From: Arthrobacter celericrescens
Lineage (GTDB): Bacteria; Actinomycetota; Actinomycetes; Actinomycetales; Micrococcaceae
Direction: 5' to 3'
Assembly: GCF_003614925.1 (NCBI RefSeq)
Contig: NZ_QYLP01000012.1
Location: forward strand, 1 to 64,000
Length of the DNA stretch: 64,000 nucleotides
In this document: positions 8,073 to 20,573 of the stretch, in pieces
Layout: each line of letters starts with the position of its first letter
Numbering within the stretch: position 1 is the first letter of the stretch
Notes under the pieces: model-generated
What the model saw: only the letters and a program-made list of their open reading frames with translations
Told to the model about the DNA's origin: nothing
Databases searched by the model: none
Made by a program: the position numbers and the translations under genes

Positions 8073-9521
8073 ATGTCCGCACCAACCATTACCCATGCCC
8101 CGCGCGACGAACTCGAACGCGGCCTCAAGAACCGGCACCTGCAGCTCATGGCGATCGGCGGCGCCATCGGCACCGGCCTGTTCATGGGCTCCGGGAAGAT
8201 GATCAGCGTCACCGGCCCCGCGGTGATCCTCGTCTACTTGGTGATCGGCTTCATGATCTTCTTCGTCATGCGCGCCCTGGGCGAGCTGCTGCTCTCCAAC
8301 CTGCACTACAAGACCTTCGGCGACATCGCCAAGGACCTGATCGGGCCGTGGGCCGGGTTCTTCGTCTCCTGGACCTACTGGTTTTCCTGGGTGGTGGCGT
8401 GCGTGGCGGACATCGTGGCGATCACCGGCTACGTGGCTTACCTGGATCCCGGCGTCCCGTCGTGGGTGCCCGCGCTGATCGCCGCTGTGGTGCTCATCGT
8501 GCTGAACTTCCAGCCGGTGAAATACTTCGGCGAAACCGAGTTCTGGTTCGCCGTGGTGAAAATCGTGGCCATCGTGGGGCTGATCGCCACCGGCCTGGTG
8601 CTGCTGTTCACCGGCTTCCAGAACCCGGACACCGGAACCCACGCCTCGCTGGCCAACCTCTGGGAGCGCGGCGGAATGTTCCCCTTCGGCCTCAGCGGCT
8701 TCATCCTCGGCTTCCAGATGGGCATTTTCTCCTTCATCGGCGTCGAACTGGTGGGCACCGCCGCGGCCGAGACCGAGTCGCCCCGGAAGACCCTGCCGAA
8801 GGCCATCAATTCGATCGTGGCCCGGATCCTGGTGTTCTACGTGGGCGCGCTGACCATCATCATGACCATCACGCCGTGGGACCGGATCGCGCCTGGAAAG
8901 AGCCCCTTCGTGACCACCCTGGCCTACGCGGGCTTCGGCATCGCCGCCCTGGTCATCAACCTGGTGGTGCTCACCTCGGCCGCCTCCAGCGCCAACTCGG
9001 GGCTGTACTCCGGCACGCGGATGCTCTACGGCCTGGCCAAGGACGGCCACGCCCCGAAGGGATTTGCCTGGACGGACAGCCGCGGCGTGCCGCGCAAGGC
9101 GGTGTTCTTCACCAGCGTCTTCCTGTTCGCCGCGATCCCGCTGCTGTTCGCCGGGGACAATGTGGTGGCCGCGTTCACGTTCGTTTCCTCGGTCTGCGCC
9201 ACCCTGGTGCTCTTCACCTGGGGTTCCATCGTGGTGAGCTTCATCATCTACCGCCGTCGCTTCCCGGAACGCCATGCCGCCTCCGGCTTCCGGATGCCGC
9301 TGGCCAGGTTCGCGCCCTGGCTGGTGCTGGCCTTCTTCGCCTTCATTGCAACGACGCTGTTCATCGGTGAAGACACCCGCCTGCCGTTCCTGGCCACGCC
9401 GCTGTGGTTCGTGCTGCTGGCCGTGCTCTGGCAGCTGAAGAAGAAGCGTCTCCTGCGGGCCGGGCTGCCCCTGACGTCCCCGGTGCCCGTGGTCCCGCAC
9501 CCGCTCGACGACGAGCGCTGA
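8073..9521 (+). CDS. cycA: CycA-like amino-acid permease (APC superfamily)
   Basis: 482 aa, 12 predicted membrane helices. The first helix motif GGAIGTGLFMGSGK and the blocks FFVMRALGELLLSNL, ELVGTAAAE and LTSAASSANSG are almost those of E. coli CycA, the proton symporter for D-serine, D-alanine and glycine, as I remember that sequence. AGGAGG lies 7 nt before the ATG. Following a PLP decarboxylase, it may import that enzyme's substrate, so the specificity may differ from CycA. The gene ends just before a hairpin shared with the convergent RidA gene. Confidence 0.87.
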   Translation: MSAPTITHAPRDELERGLKNRHLQLMAIGGAIGTGLFMGSGKMISVTGPAVILVYLVIGFMIFFVMRALGELLLSNLHYKTFGDIAKDLIGPWAGFFVSWTYWFSWVVACVADIVAITGYVAYLDPGVPSWVPALIAAVVLIVLNFQPVKYFGETEFWFAVVKIVAIVGLIATGLVLLFTGFQNPDTGTHASLANLWERGGMFPFGLSGFILGFQMGIFSFIGVELVGTAAAETESPRKTLPKAINSIVARILVFYVGALTIIMTITPWDRIAPGKSPFVTTLAYAGFGIAALVINLVVLTSAASSANSGLYSGTRMLYGLAKDGHAPKGFAWTDSRGVPRKAVFFTSVFLFAAIPLLFAGDNVVAAFTFVSSVCATLVLFTWGSIVVSFIIYRRRFPERHAASGFRMPLARFAPWLVLAFFAFIATTLFIGEDTRLPFLATPLWFVLLAVLWQLKKKRLLRAGLPLTSPVPVVPHPLDDER

Positions 9522-9541
9522 CCGGGCGGGCAGCAGACGCC

Positions 9542-9598
9542 CGAGCGTACAGTTGAGGCCCCGAAATCGCGGATTCCGGGGCCTCAGCTGTACGTTCG
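9542..9598. terminator. bidirectional hairpin between convergent genes
   Basis: Arms 9542-9563 and 9577-9598 pair over 22 bp with two wobble-type mismatches and a 13-nt loop. It lies between the stops of the plus-strand permease and the minus-strand RidA gene, so it can serve both. Confidence 0.8.
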
Positions 9599-9602
9599 CG
9601 CT

Positions 9603-9986
9603 TTAGTTGGCGCTCTTCTGGGCCACCAGTTCGATCTCGACCAGCATCTCCGGGTCAAGGAACGGCAGCACGTGCACCAGGGACAGGGTGGGGCGGATGT
9701 CGCCGAAGACTTCGCCGTGGGCGCGGCCGGCGTCTTCCCACTTGCTGATGTCGGTCAGGTACAGCTTCGACTGCACCACGTCCTCATAGGAGAAACCGGC
9801 GTCGGCCAGCACGGTGCCGAGCTTCTCGAGGATGTACTTGCTCTGGGAGTAGAAGTCATCGCCCACGATGCCGTCCGGGCCGGAGGCCGCCGTGGCGGAA
9901 ATATACAGGGTGTTGTCCACCTGCACCGCACGCGAGTATCCGAGGGACTGTTCCCAGACCGAACCCGTACCGTAAGTCTTGCGCAT
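9603..9986 (-). CDS. RidA/YjgF/YER057c family enamine/imine deaminase
   Basis: 127 aa, the usual family length. Typical features are the N-terminal SRAVQVDNTLYISATAA strand pair, the central DVVQSKLYLTDI helix-strand, and C-terminal IRPTLSLVHV with LDPEMLVEIELVA. The Arg in IRPTLS fits the position of the RidA catalytic arginine. Family members hydrolyse reactive 2-aminoacrylate-type enamines made by PLP enzymes. That fits the PLP decarboxylase/permease locus next door, although it is on the other strand. AGGAGAA precedes the ATG. It is downstream of, and possibly cotranscribed with, the broken GNAT gene. Confidence 0.88.
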   Translation of the reverse strand: MRKTYGTGSVWEQSLGYSRAVQVDNTLYISATAASGPDGIVGDDFYSQSKYILEKLGTVLADAGFSYEDVVQSKLYLTDISKWEDAGRAHGEVFGDIRPTLSLVHVLPFLDPEMLVEIELVAQKSAN

Positions 9987-10043
9987 GCCGCGCTTCTCCT
10001 GTCCGCCAAGCCCGGCCCGGTGGCCGGGGTCTACGGTGAAACT

Positions 10044-10557
10044 TTAGGGCTGGCCGAGCTCGCGCCGGTAAACGAACAGCTTTATGTCGGTGCCCGGCAC
10101 GAACCAGTCCCGCTCCGGGACCCGCTCGAATCCGGTGGCCCGATACAGGGCGTTGGCGCTTTCCCAGGTGGCTCCGGTGGTCAGGGCCACCGCGTTGATG
10201 CCGGTCCGGGAGCGGGCGTGGTCCATCAGCGCCTTGACGAGCGTCTTCCCGGCACCGGAGCGCTGCACGGCGGGATCCACCACGAGGGTGCGCATTTCGA
10301 GCTCGTCCTCGTAGGCGATGTCCGCGAAGGGACCGCCGGCCGATGCTACGGTCACGGACCCGATGACTTCGCCGCCGCGTTCGGCCACCCCACACGTCTG
10401 CGTGTTCGGCACGCCCTGCCACGTCCTGGAGCTGGCGCAGGTACGGGTGCTCCGGATCACCGTAGTAGCCGGCGGTGACGTAGGAGTCGAGCGTGATGCG
10501 GGCGACGTCGTTGTAGTCTGCGGGCCTGGCGGGACGGACGGTGATCGGGTTTTGCAC
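10044..10557 (-). pseudogene. GNAT-family N-acetyltransferase with a one-base frameshift
   Basis: The N-terminal half of a GNAT enzyme (ITVRPARPADYNDVARITL, GTG start at 10557) reads in one minus-strand frame up to ADVWG. The remainder (VAERGGEVIGSVTV, then the acetyl-CoA loop DPAVQRSGAGKTLV and ESANALYRATGFERV) reads in another frame to the stop at 10044. Removing one base from the four-C run at 10388-10391 (plus strand) restores ADVWVAERGG and a full-length protein of about 170 aa. Either a real inactivating indel or a homopolymer sequencing error. Substrate unknown. Confidence 0.8.
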
Positions 10558-10831
10558 TGATCCATGGTAGTGGCGCGGCGTCCCACGGACCCCCAAAACG
10601 GGCGTTTCCGTGACCGATCTATCACTTGTGGAGCCCGACGGCGGCACTTCCGTTGCGTCGCCGTGTTGCCTTGCGATGTGGCTTCACGTGTTGCTTTCCG
10701 TGGCGCCGTGTTGAGCCCGGTTGCGGGCCGTGAAGCCCGGTTTCCCGCTGTTTCGCGAAGATGTCGGATCGCTGGCGGAGGCCGCGGCGGGCGTGGTTGA
10801 TTGGCGGCCAGGACCCAGGAAAGGACCCCGA

Positions 10832-12192
10832 ATGAGCACCCGACGAACCCTCCACCTCAACGCCTTCCTCATGAGCACCGGCCACCACGAAGCCTCGTGG
10901 CGGCTGCCCGAAAGCGATCCCCTCGCCAACACCAGGATCGCCCACTACCAGCACCTCGCGCGCGTTGCCGAGCACGGCAAGCTGGACTCGATCTTCTTCG
11001 CCGACTCCCCCGTGCTGTTCGGCGAGGTCGGACGCCGTCCGGCGGGCAAGCTGGAGCCCACCGTGCTGCTGACCGCCATTGCAGGCGCCACGGAAAAGAT
11101 CGGACTCATCGCCACCGCCTCCACCACCTACAACGAGCCCTTCAACCTGGCGCGCCGCTTCGCCTCGGTGGACTGGGTGAGCGGCGGCCGTGCGGGCTGG
11201 AACGTGGTCACCACGGCCGGGCCCGACGCCGCCCGCAACTTCGGCGTGGACGACCAGCCGGCGCACGCCGTCCGTTACGAACGCGCCGCCGAGTTCATCG
11301 AAGTTGCCCGGAAGCTCTGGGACAGCTGGGACGACGACGCGGTGGTGGCCGACAAGGCCGAAGGTTTCTGGGGCGACCCCGGCAGGATCCGCACCATCGA
11401 CCACGAAGGCAAACACTTCCGGGTCCGTGGCCCCCTGAACGTGCCGCGCTCCCCGCAGGGCCACCCGCTGATCGTGCAGGCCGGCTCGTCCGAGAACGGC
11501 AAGAACCTCGCCGCCCGCTACGCCGAGGCGGTCTTCACCGCGCACCAGACCCTTGCCGACGCGCAGGCGTTCTACGCCGACCTCAAGGCCCGCACGGCCG
11601 CCGTCGGACGCAATCCGGAAGGCATCAAGATCCTCCCGGGCATTGTCCCCGTGATCGGCGAGACCGAGGCGGAAGCCCTCAGGTTGGAGCGCGAACTGGA
11701 CGAGCTCATCAAGCCCGAGTACGCCCGGGAGCAGCTTGCCAAGACCCTCCGCGTGGCCCCCGAGGACCTTCCCCTGGACCGGCAGCTGCCGGCCGACCTG
11801 CCGTCCGAGGACGAGATCGAGGGCGCCAAGAGCCGCTACACCCTCATCGTGGAACTCGCCCGCCGGGAACAGCTCACCGTGCGGCAGCTGATCGGACGCC
11901 TGGGCGGCGGCCGCGGGCACCGCACCTTCGCCGGAACGGCGGAGCAGGTGGCGGACGCCATCCAGGAATGGTTCGACGGCGGAGCGGCCGACGGCTTCAA
12001 CATCATGCCGCCGGTGCTCCCCTCGGGCCTGGAAACCTTCGTGGACCAGGTGGTACCGATCCTGCAGGAGCGCGGCCTCTTCCGCCGCGAATACACGGCG
12101 TCGACCCTCCGCGGACACTACGGCCTGGAGCGACCTGTCAGCCGCTACGCCGGGATCGAGGCGCCGCAACTGACCTCGATCGGCTCGGGCTT

Positions 12193-12196
<4 letters not shown>
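10832..12196 (+). CDS. LLM-class FMN-dependent monooxygenase, NtaA/SnaA/DszA family
   Basis: 454 aa from the ATG that follows AGGAAAGGA. The TIM-barrel luciferase-like fold is indicated by LHLNAFLMSTGHHEASWR at the start, LIATASTTYNEPFNLARRF, and SGGRAGWNVVTT near residue 125, all typical of the nitrilotriacetate/pristinamycin/dibenzothiophene-sulfone monooxygenase group. The late RRQLIGRLGGGRGHRTFAGT-type segment (near 350) is also standard. These enzymes use FMNH2 from a partner reductase, and none is encoded beside it. The 274 nt upstream hold no gene I recognise. It converges on the next gene with the two stop codons sharing CTAG. Confidence 0.87.
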
Positions 12197-15401
<3,205 letters not shown>

Positions 15402-16007
15402 TCAGTGCACGCCGATCCGGTTCCTGCTCCAGAGGGCGAAGGCCAGGCCGCCCAGGCCCACCACCAGCACGCCCGCCATGATGGCGAGGATCCCGAAAAC
15501 GCCGTTGCCGGAGGCCGGCTTGTCGCTGACGAGCGCGGCCTGGGTGGCTTCCGTGGCGTCCTCGATGGGCTTGGTCCAGGCAGAATCGACCGTCGCGCTC
15601 GCGCTGGGAGTCCAGCGGATCGGCGTGGGTGTCATGGACGACGACGGCGCCGGGCTGGCCGCCGCCGTCTCCTCCGGCGTCGCGCTCGGGGCAGGTTCCC
15701 GGACCACCGGTGCCGGGGTCACCACCGGGGGCTTTGCCGGTGCGGGCTCCTGGATGACCGGTGCCGGGTCCGCCGGCGCCGTCTCGCTGGGCGTGGGTGC
15801 CGGAAGCACGGGGGCCGGGGAAATGCCGGGAACCTGGCAGACCTGCCCGGGAGGACAGGGCTTGGCCGACTCTTCCGCGTGCGCAGCCAGCAGCGGGAAG
15901 GCGCACAGGACGAGTGCAAGGAGCACCGCTGCCAGGGACGCGGCGAACGGGGTCCGCTCCGCCGCGCGGGCGGCAGGCCGGTGCTTCGGGGTGGGGCGAA
16001 CGGTCAT
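15402..16007 (-). CDS. secreted Pro/Ala-rich protein with C-terminal membrane anchor
   Basis: 201 aa, family not recognised. An N-terminal signal sequence (hydrophobic segment about residues 22-43, AHA cleavage-like site before EESAKP) is followed by CPPGQVCQVPG, a possible small disulfide loop, a Pro/Ala/Thr/Ser-rich extended region, and a hydrophobic segment near 168-193 ending in a short basic tail (SRNRIGVH). That is signal plus stop-transfer, so the protein should be an extracellular stalk anchored by its C-terminus. There is no LPXTG sorting motif. It lies between the EssC-type cluster and ligA on the same strand, separated from the cluster by a strong hairpin. Confidence 0.7.
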   Translation of the reverse strand: MTVRPTPKHRPAARAAERTPFAASLAAVLLALVLCAFPLLAAHAEESAKPCPPGQVCQVPGISPAPVLPAPTPSETAPADPAPVIQEPAPAKPPVVTPAPVVREPAPSATPEETAAASPAPSSSMTPTPIRWTPSASATVDSAWTKPIEDATEATQAALVSDKPASGNGVFGILAIMAGVLVVGLGGLAFALWSRNRIGVH

Positions 16008-16110
16008 GATGGCCTCACGGGGCAGCCATGCTGCCCGGAATTGGGGATGGTTCCGGAATTTTCCTATACCCGCCCGGCCCCCGCAAATCCATTCGCTGGC
16101 GTAACCGGCC

Positions 16111-16148
16111 CCGCCGGAGAACCGCTGCTAGCTGCGGTTCTCCGGCGG
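16111..16148 (-). terminator. 15-bp hairpin at the end of the EssC-type cluster, stop codon in loop
   Basis: Arms 16111-16125 and 16134-16148 are a perfect 15-bp inverted repeat with an 8-nt loop. The right arm encodes the last residues of the FtsK/EssC protein, and its TAG stop (16128-16130) sits in the loop. There is no obvious U-run after it on the minus strand. It marks the end of the long cluster transcript. Confidence 0.7.
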
Positions 16149-19100
16149 CAGTGCCACCTGGATCTTGCGGACCTTGCCGCGGCCTACGATGTAGCCCCGG
16201 CCCGGGATGAAGTCCGGGCTGATCCGGCCCAGCGAGGTGCTGAGCAGGCTGTCGCCTTCCACGTCCGAGGGGTTGAGCAGCAGGCCGCGCCGCCCGGACT
16301 TGAAGGGCTGGGCCAGGGACCAGGCCTGGGACCAGGTGGAGCTCTCCGATTCGCCGACCACCCACTGGTCCGCCTTGATCGAATCGGTGACCAGCTTGTT
16401 GATGGACATTTCGGCGAGGGAATCCGTGAAATCCGTCAGGCCCTCGATGAAGATCGCCATGGTTCCCGGGCGCTCCGTGGACCGCTCGGTGAGCTCCTCG
16501 GCGGCTTCCTCCACCTCGTCCGGCCCCACGAGCGAACGGTTCCACACCTTCAGGCCGGCCACGGCCGAGCGGCGGGCCCCGATGTAGATCAGTTCCGTGT
16601 CCGGGTTGGAGCGGCGCAGGGCGTAGGCCATGGTGACGAGCGCGACCGTGCGGCCCGCTCCTGGCGGGCCGGACACGAGCAGCGGCCCCTTGGCGGCGAT
16701 CGCGGCGGGGTCCAGGGACTCGTCGTCGACGCCGATGACGGGCTGGTCGAAGCCGCCGGCGGGCAGGATGTCCAGGTCCACCTGATCGGGCAGGCGCTGG
16801 ATGCGCGGCGCTTCCTCCATGCCCTGGCGCTGCATGGCCTGCGCGAGCTTGGTGACTTCGCGGGCCTGCAGGGCGAGGTTGGAGTTGCCGCCGAGCACGG
16901 CCAGCTGCACTTCAAGGTCGCCAAGGAGTCCGCGGCCGGGGGGCGACGCCGGGCTGAGCACGTCCTTGGGGACGTCCAGTGTCATGTAGTCGTCCTCGGA
17001 ACTCAGGCGCAGGACCAGGCGGCGCTGGATCGAGGCGAGCAGCGAGGCCGGCACCGAGTTGGGCCGGTCGCCGCTGACCACCAGGTGGATGCCCAGCGGA
17101 CGGCCGTCCGTGGCCAGCTGCAGGAAGATGTCCCACAGGGCGGAGAGGCGGCTGTACTCGTAGGCTTCCCGGAACGCCGACATGCCGTCCACGAGCACGA
17201 AGATGCGTTTCTCGTCGGGCCGGTTGGCCAGTTTCCGGTACTCCACGATCGTGGAGGCCCGGACCTCGGCGAAGCGGGTGGAACGGTCCTCGGCGATGTC
17301 GCGGAGCCAGCGCAGCAGCCGGCCGACGCGTTCGACGTCGTCGCCGCCGATGATTTCGCCCACGTGCGGCAGGCCGTCGAGCATCTTCAGCCCCGAGGAG
17401 CCGCAGTCGATGCCGTACACGTGCACGGGGCCGCCGCGGGGCGTGACGGCGGCGGCGATGGCGATACCCCGCAGCGCCGCCGACTTGCCCGAACCGCCGG
17501 TGCCGTAGACGGCCATGTTGCCGTCTTTGTCCGGCTCGTAGAACACGGTGGGCTGGTCCTGGTGCACGGGATCGTCGGCCACGCCGAGCAGCAGCCGTTC
17601 GTCGGTGCGCGGGTTGGGCAGCTTGGAGAAGTCGTAGGTGGTGGCCAGTTCGTTGAGCCACGGCTTCCGGGGCGGGTTGATGGCCAGGGAATCGGCGGCC
17701 CGGATGATGTTGGTGGTCATCCGGGAAATGTCGTTCGGGCCGGCCGGCTCCTCCTTGACGGCGTCCACCGGGGCCGGCGCCTCCCAGCTCGCCCCGGAGC
17801 CGAAGGCCATTTCCACGATGTCGATCCGTGGACGCTGCGGCTTCTCGGTGGTCCAGCCGCCGGCGTACCCGGTCTGGAAGCCCTGGATCCTGCCGGGGCC
17901 GGTCTTGGCGGCACCGCGGCCGGGAATCGAGGGGTCGAAGTACGCGGCCAGGGGCACCCCGAGGATGTCCGTGGCGTCGTCTTCGTCGGCCATGCGCAGC
18001 GCGACGCGCAGGTTGGTGTTGGCACGCAGGCTGTCCTTGATGACGCCGGCGGGGCGCTGCGTGGCCAGGATCAAGTGCACGCCCAGGGAGCGACCGCGGG
18101 CGGCAACGTCCACCACTCCGTCCACGAACTCGGGCATTTCCGAGGCGAGGGCGGCGAACTCGTCCACAATGATGATCAGGTACGGCGGCGCCTCGGGATC
18201 GGCTTCGCGCTGCAGGGCGAGCAGGTCCTTGGCCTTCTTCCGGTTGAACAGGTGCTCGCGGTAGTGCAGCTCAGCGCGCAGGGAGGTCAATGCCCGGCGC
18301 ACGAGGTGCGGCGACAGGTCGGTCACCAGGCCCACGGTGTGCGGAAGCTTCACGCAGTCCGCGAACGCGGCACCACCCTTGTAGTCGACGAAGAGGAACG
18401 TGACCCGGTCCGGGCTGTAGGCCGAGGCCATGCCCATCACCCAGGACTGCAGGAACTCGGATTTGCCGGCGCCGGTGGTGCCGCCCACGAGGGCGTGCGG
18501 GCCCTCGTTCTTGAGGTCCAGGTAGAACGGTTCCACGCCCTTCGAGCCCACCAGGGCGCGCAGGCTGCCGTTGTCCTTGCGGTTGGGCACGGCGCTGGAG
18601 TGCACCGAGTTGTTCTCCTGCCAGCGTTCGGCCACCGACTGCGGGACGTCCATGAAGTCCTTGCCCACCAGGGTCACGTAGGACACCGCGCGCGGCAGGT
18701 CGGAGTCGTCGTCCACCGGCTTGCCCACGTCCACCAGGGGCGACATCATGCGGGCCAGCTGGGTGGCGAGCCCGGCCTCGACGCTTTCGCAACTCACCGG
18801 GTAGGTGTGGCGGCCGAGCCGGACCTGGCCGGTGGTGGTGCCGTGGTCGCCGTCGACGGCCATGAAGTCGCGGCACGCGGCCGGCAGGGCCTGCACGTTG
18901 GCGGCGACCCACATGACGTGGACGCCGGAGTCGGGGCCGCGTTCCACCAGGCGGGTGAGCCGGCCGCGGTCCACCGGGGCGTCGTCTTCCACGACCACCA
19001 GGACGGTGGGTAGCACCGGCCCGGCGAGCTCGCCGTGTTCGTTGGCCAGGGACGGGCGCGGCAACGGCCGCGGGTCCTTCGAGGCGGCTTCGCGCTGTTC

Positions 19101-20573
19101 CACGAGGTCTTCGAGCTTGGACAGCAGGGAGGCGCCGGCCCCGGGCCCCGCAGCGAGGTGGTCGCCCGAGAGCGGGCTGTGGCCCGAGCCGACGTGGGGC
19201 AGCCACTGCAGCCAGTTCCAGCGTTCCCGGGAGCGGCCCGAGGTCAGCGAGGTGACCACGAGTTCGGCGGGCGAATGCAGGCCCACCAGCTGCAGCACCA
19301 TGCCGCGGGCGACGTCGTCGACCAGCCCGCGCTCCCCGGCGATGCCGAAGGAGCCGGAGGTGCGCAGCTGGGAGACGACCGGCACGCCGTCGATCATCCG
19401 CACCTGGGCCAGGCATTCCTGGATCTCGCGCATGTACTGCGCTTCGGTGTCGTTGCTGCCCGGCTCTTCGAACGGAATGCGCGACGGCGCCGTGCCCAGT
19501 CCGAAGCGCACCCCCAGGAAGCCCTTGTGCTCCGGGCGGTGGGTCCACAGCAGGGGGCCCAGCTTGTAGATCGCGTCCACGGTGTCGCTCACGGAGGGCG
19601 ATTCCTGCAGCCGCACCGAACGTTCGATGTTCTGCTGCTCGGCGATGTCTTCGCGGAACGCCAGCATCGAGGCGCGGAAGTGCTTTATGGCCTCCTTCAT
19701 CTGCCGTTTCGACTGGACCTTGTGGTCCACGTAGTGGCCGATGATGAACAGCGGCATCATCATCATGAACACCACCGAGAGGATGTTCTGGGTGACGGCG
19801 AACATGATGCCGCCCATGAGGAGCGGGGCCATCAGCATGATGTACGGGAAGGCCTGGTGGTCCGGACGCTTCGGGCCGGACGGGACCACGCGCTTGGGCG
19901 GGTCGAATCGGGGCACGACGCGCGGGGAACGGTTGAAGTCAACCAGCGGGGAGCTGGGCGCGGCGCCATGGTTCCTGGACAGGGCGACGACGCCCACCGT
20001 GGTGTCGCCGAGGGTCACCGTGTCCGAGGAATTCAGGGTGGCCCGGGCCACCGGCAGGCCGTCCATGAGCAGGCCGTTGGCGGAGTTGGTGTCCGCGATT
20101 TCCACGGTTTCGGCGACGGTGATGCGGGCGTGCCGCTTCGAGGTCATGGGGTCGCTCAGGCGGACGTCGACGTCGCGGTCGCGGCCGATGTAGCTGGTAC
20201 CGAACGGCAGCGAAAATTCGCTGCCCGAGTCGGGACCCGACAGCACGCGGAGGGTCGCCGCCGTCGGGCCGCGCTGCCCGCCCGGGGTGGCGAACTGTTC
20301 GCTCACCTGGGTCAGGGACACCGTGGATCCGGGCCGGAGCCCGGATTCGAGCAGGTTCCCGGCGGGGTCCAGCACGATGCCGCTCATGCCTGCCCCGACG
20401 AAGGCCTCGTCGACCTTCAGGGAGAGGTTCGGCGGGACGTCGGTGCCCTGCCGGTCCGGGTCGGCCGCCCAGAGTTCACCGGCGATGTCGGCGACCGTGG
20501 CCCGGCCGTCCACGGTGACCGCGAGGTCCTTGGCGGCAGCGGGATCGCGGCGCAAAGTCAGGCGGAACTTCAT
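16128..20573 (-). CDS. FHA-FtsK/SpoIIIE ATPase, EssC/EccC-like (type VII secretion type)
   Basis: 1481 aa. A ubiquitin-like/FHA N-terminus (FHA near 107-200, with SYIGRDRDVDVRLSDPMTSKRHARI) precedes two membrane segments (about 241-280) and three FtsK-type ATPase modules. The first Walker A is GGTTGAGKSE near 698 with Walker B LIIIVDEFAAL near 801. The second is GTGGSGKSA near 1023. The third is degenerate, GPPGAGRTV near 1301, with Arg in place of the Walker Lys. This matches EssC/EccC, the motor of type VII secretion. I see no WXG100 substrate and no EccB, EccD or EsaA-like gene in the window. It overlaps the upstream FHA gene by 4 nt and is the last gene of the cluster. It probably exports or assembles a cluster product. 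Confidence 0.9.
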   Translation of the reverse strand: MKFRLTLRRDPAAAKDLAVTVDGRATVADIAGELWAADPDRQGTDVPPNLSLKVDEAFVGAGMSGIVLDPAGNLLESGLRPGSTVSLTQVSEQFATPGGQRGPTAATLRVLSGPDSGSEFSLPFGTSYIGRDRDVDVRLSDPMTSKRHARITVAETVEIADTNSANGLLMDGLPVARATLNSSDTVTLGDTTVGVVALSRNHGAAPSSPLVDFNRSPRVVPRFDPPKRVVPSGPKRPDHQAFPYIMLMAPLLMGGIMFAVTQNILSVVFMMMMPLFIIGHYVDHKVQSKRQMKEAIKHFRASMLAFREDIAEQQNIERSVRLQESPSVSDTVDAIYKLGPLLWTHRPEHKGFLGVRFGLGTAPSRIPFEEPGSNDTEAQYMREIQECLAQVRMIDGVPVVSQLRTSGSFGIAGERGLVDDVARGMVLQLVGLHSPAELVVTSLTSGRSRERWNWLQWLPHVGSGHSPLSGDHLAAGPGAGASLLSKLEDLVEQREAASKDPRPLPRPSLANEHGELAGPVLPTVLVVVEDDAPVDRGRLTRLVERGPDSGVHVMWVAANVQALPAACRDFMAVDGDHGTTTGQVRLGRHTYPVSCESVEAGLATQLARMMSPLVDVGKPVDDDSDLPRAVSYVTLVGKDFMDVPQSVAERWQENNSVHSSAVPNRKDNGSLRALVGSKGVEPFYLDLKNEGPHALVGGTTGAGKSEFLQSWVMGMASAYSPDRVTFLFVDYKGGAAFADCVKLPHTVGLVTDLSPHLVRRALTSLRAELHYREHLFNRKKAKDLLALQREADPEAPPYLIIIVDEFAALASEMPEFVDGVVDVAARGRSLGVHLILATQRPAGVIKDSLRANTNLRVALRMADEDDATDILGVPLAAYFDPSIPGRGAAKTGPGRIQGFQTGYAGGWTTEKPQRPRIDIVEMAFGSGASWEAPAPVDAVKEEPAGPNDISRMTTNIIRAADSLAINPPRKPWLNELATTYDFSKLPNPRTDERLLLGVADDPVHQDQPTVFYEPDKDGNMAVYGTGGSGKSAALRGIAIAAAVTPRGGPVHVYGIDCGSSGLKMLDGLPHVGEIIGGDDVERVGRLLRWLRDIAEDRSTRFAEVRASTIVEYRKLANRPDEKRIFVLVDGMSAFREAYEYSRLSALWDIFLQLATDGRPLGIHLVVSGDRPNSVPASLLASIQRRLVLRLSSEDDYMTLDVPKDVLSPASPPGRGLLGDLEVQLAVLGGNSNLALQAREVTKLAQAMQRQGMEEAPRIQRLPDQVDLDILPAGGFDQPVIGVDDESLDPAAIAAKGPLLVSGPPGAGRTVALVTMAYALRRSNPDTELIYIGARRSAVAGLKVWNRSLVGPDEVEEAAEELTERSTERPGTMAIFIEGLTDFTDSLAEMSINKLVTDSIKADQWVVGESESSTWSQAWSLAQPFKSGRRGLLLNPSDVEGDSLLSTSLGRISPDFIPGRGYIVGRGKVRKIQVALPPENRS

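Noticed and set aside
10721-10831. Earlier start for the FMN-dependent monooxygenase
   Set aside because: The N-terminal extension has no family similarity, and the ATG at 10832 has a good AGGAAAGGA site and matches the usual LHLNAF start.
15402-16007. Sortase-anchored (LPXTG) surface protein
   Set aside because: The C-terminus has a hydrophobic segment and basic tail but no LPXTG-type motif before it.
15405-19013. Long plus-strand open frame opposite the EssC-type gene (about 1200 codons)
   Set aside because: It is a shadow caused by high GC at third positions of the true minus-strand gene; it has no recognisable domain and no ribosome-binding site.
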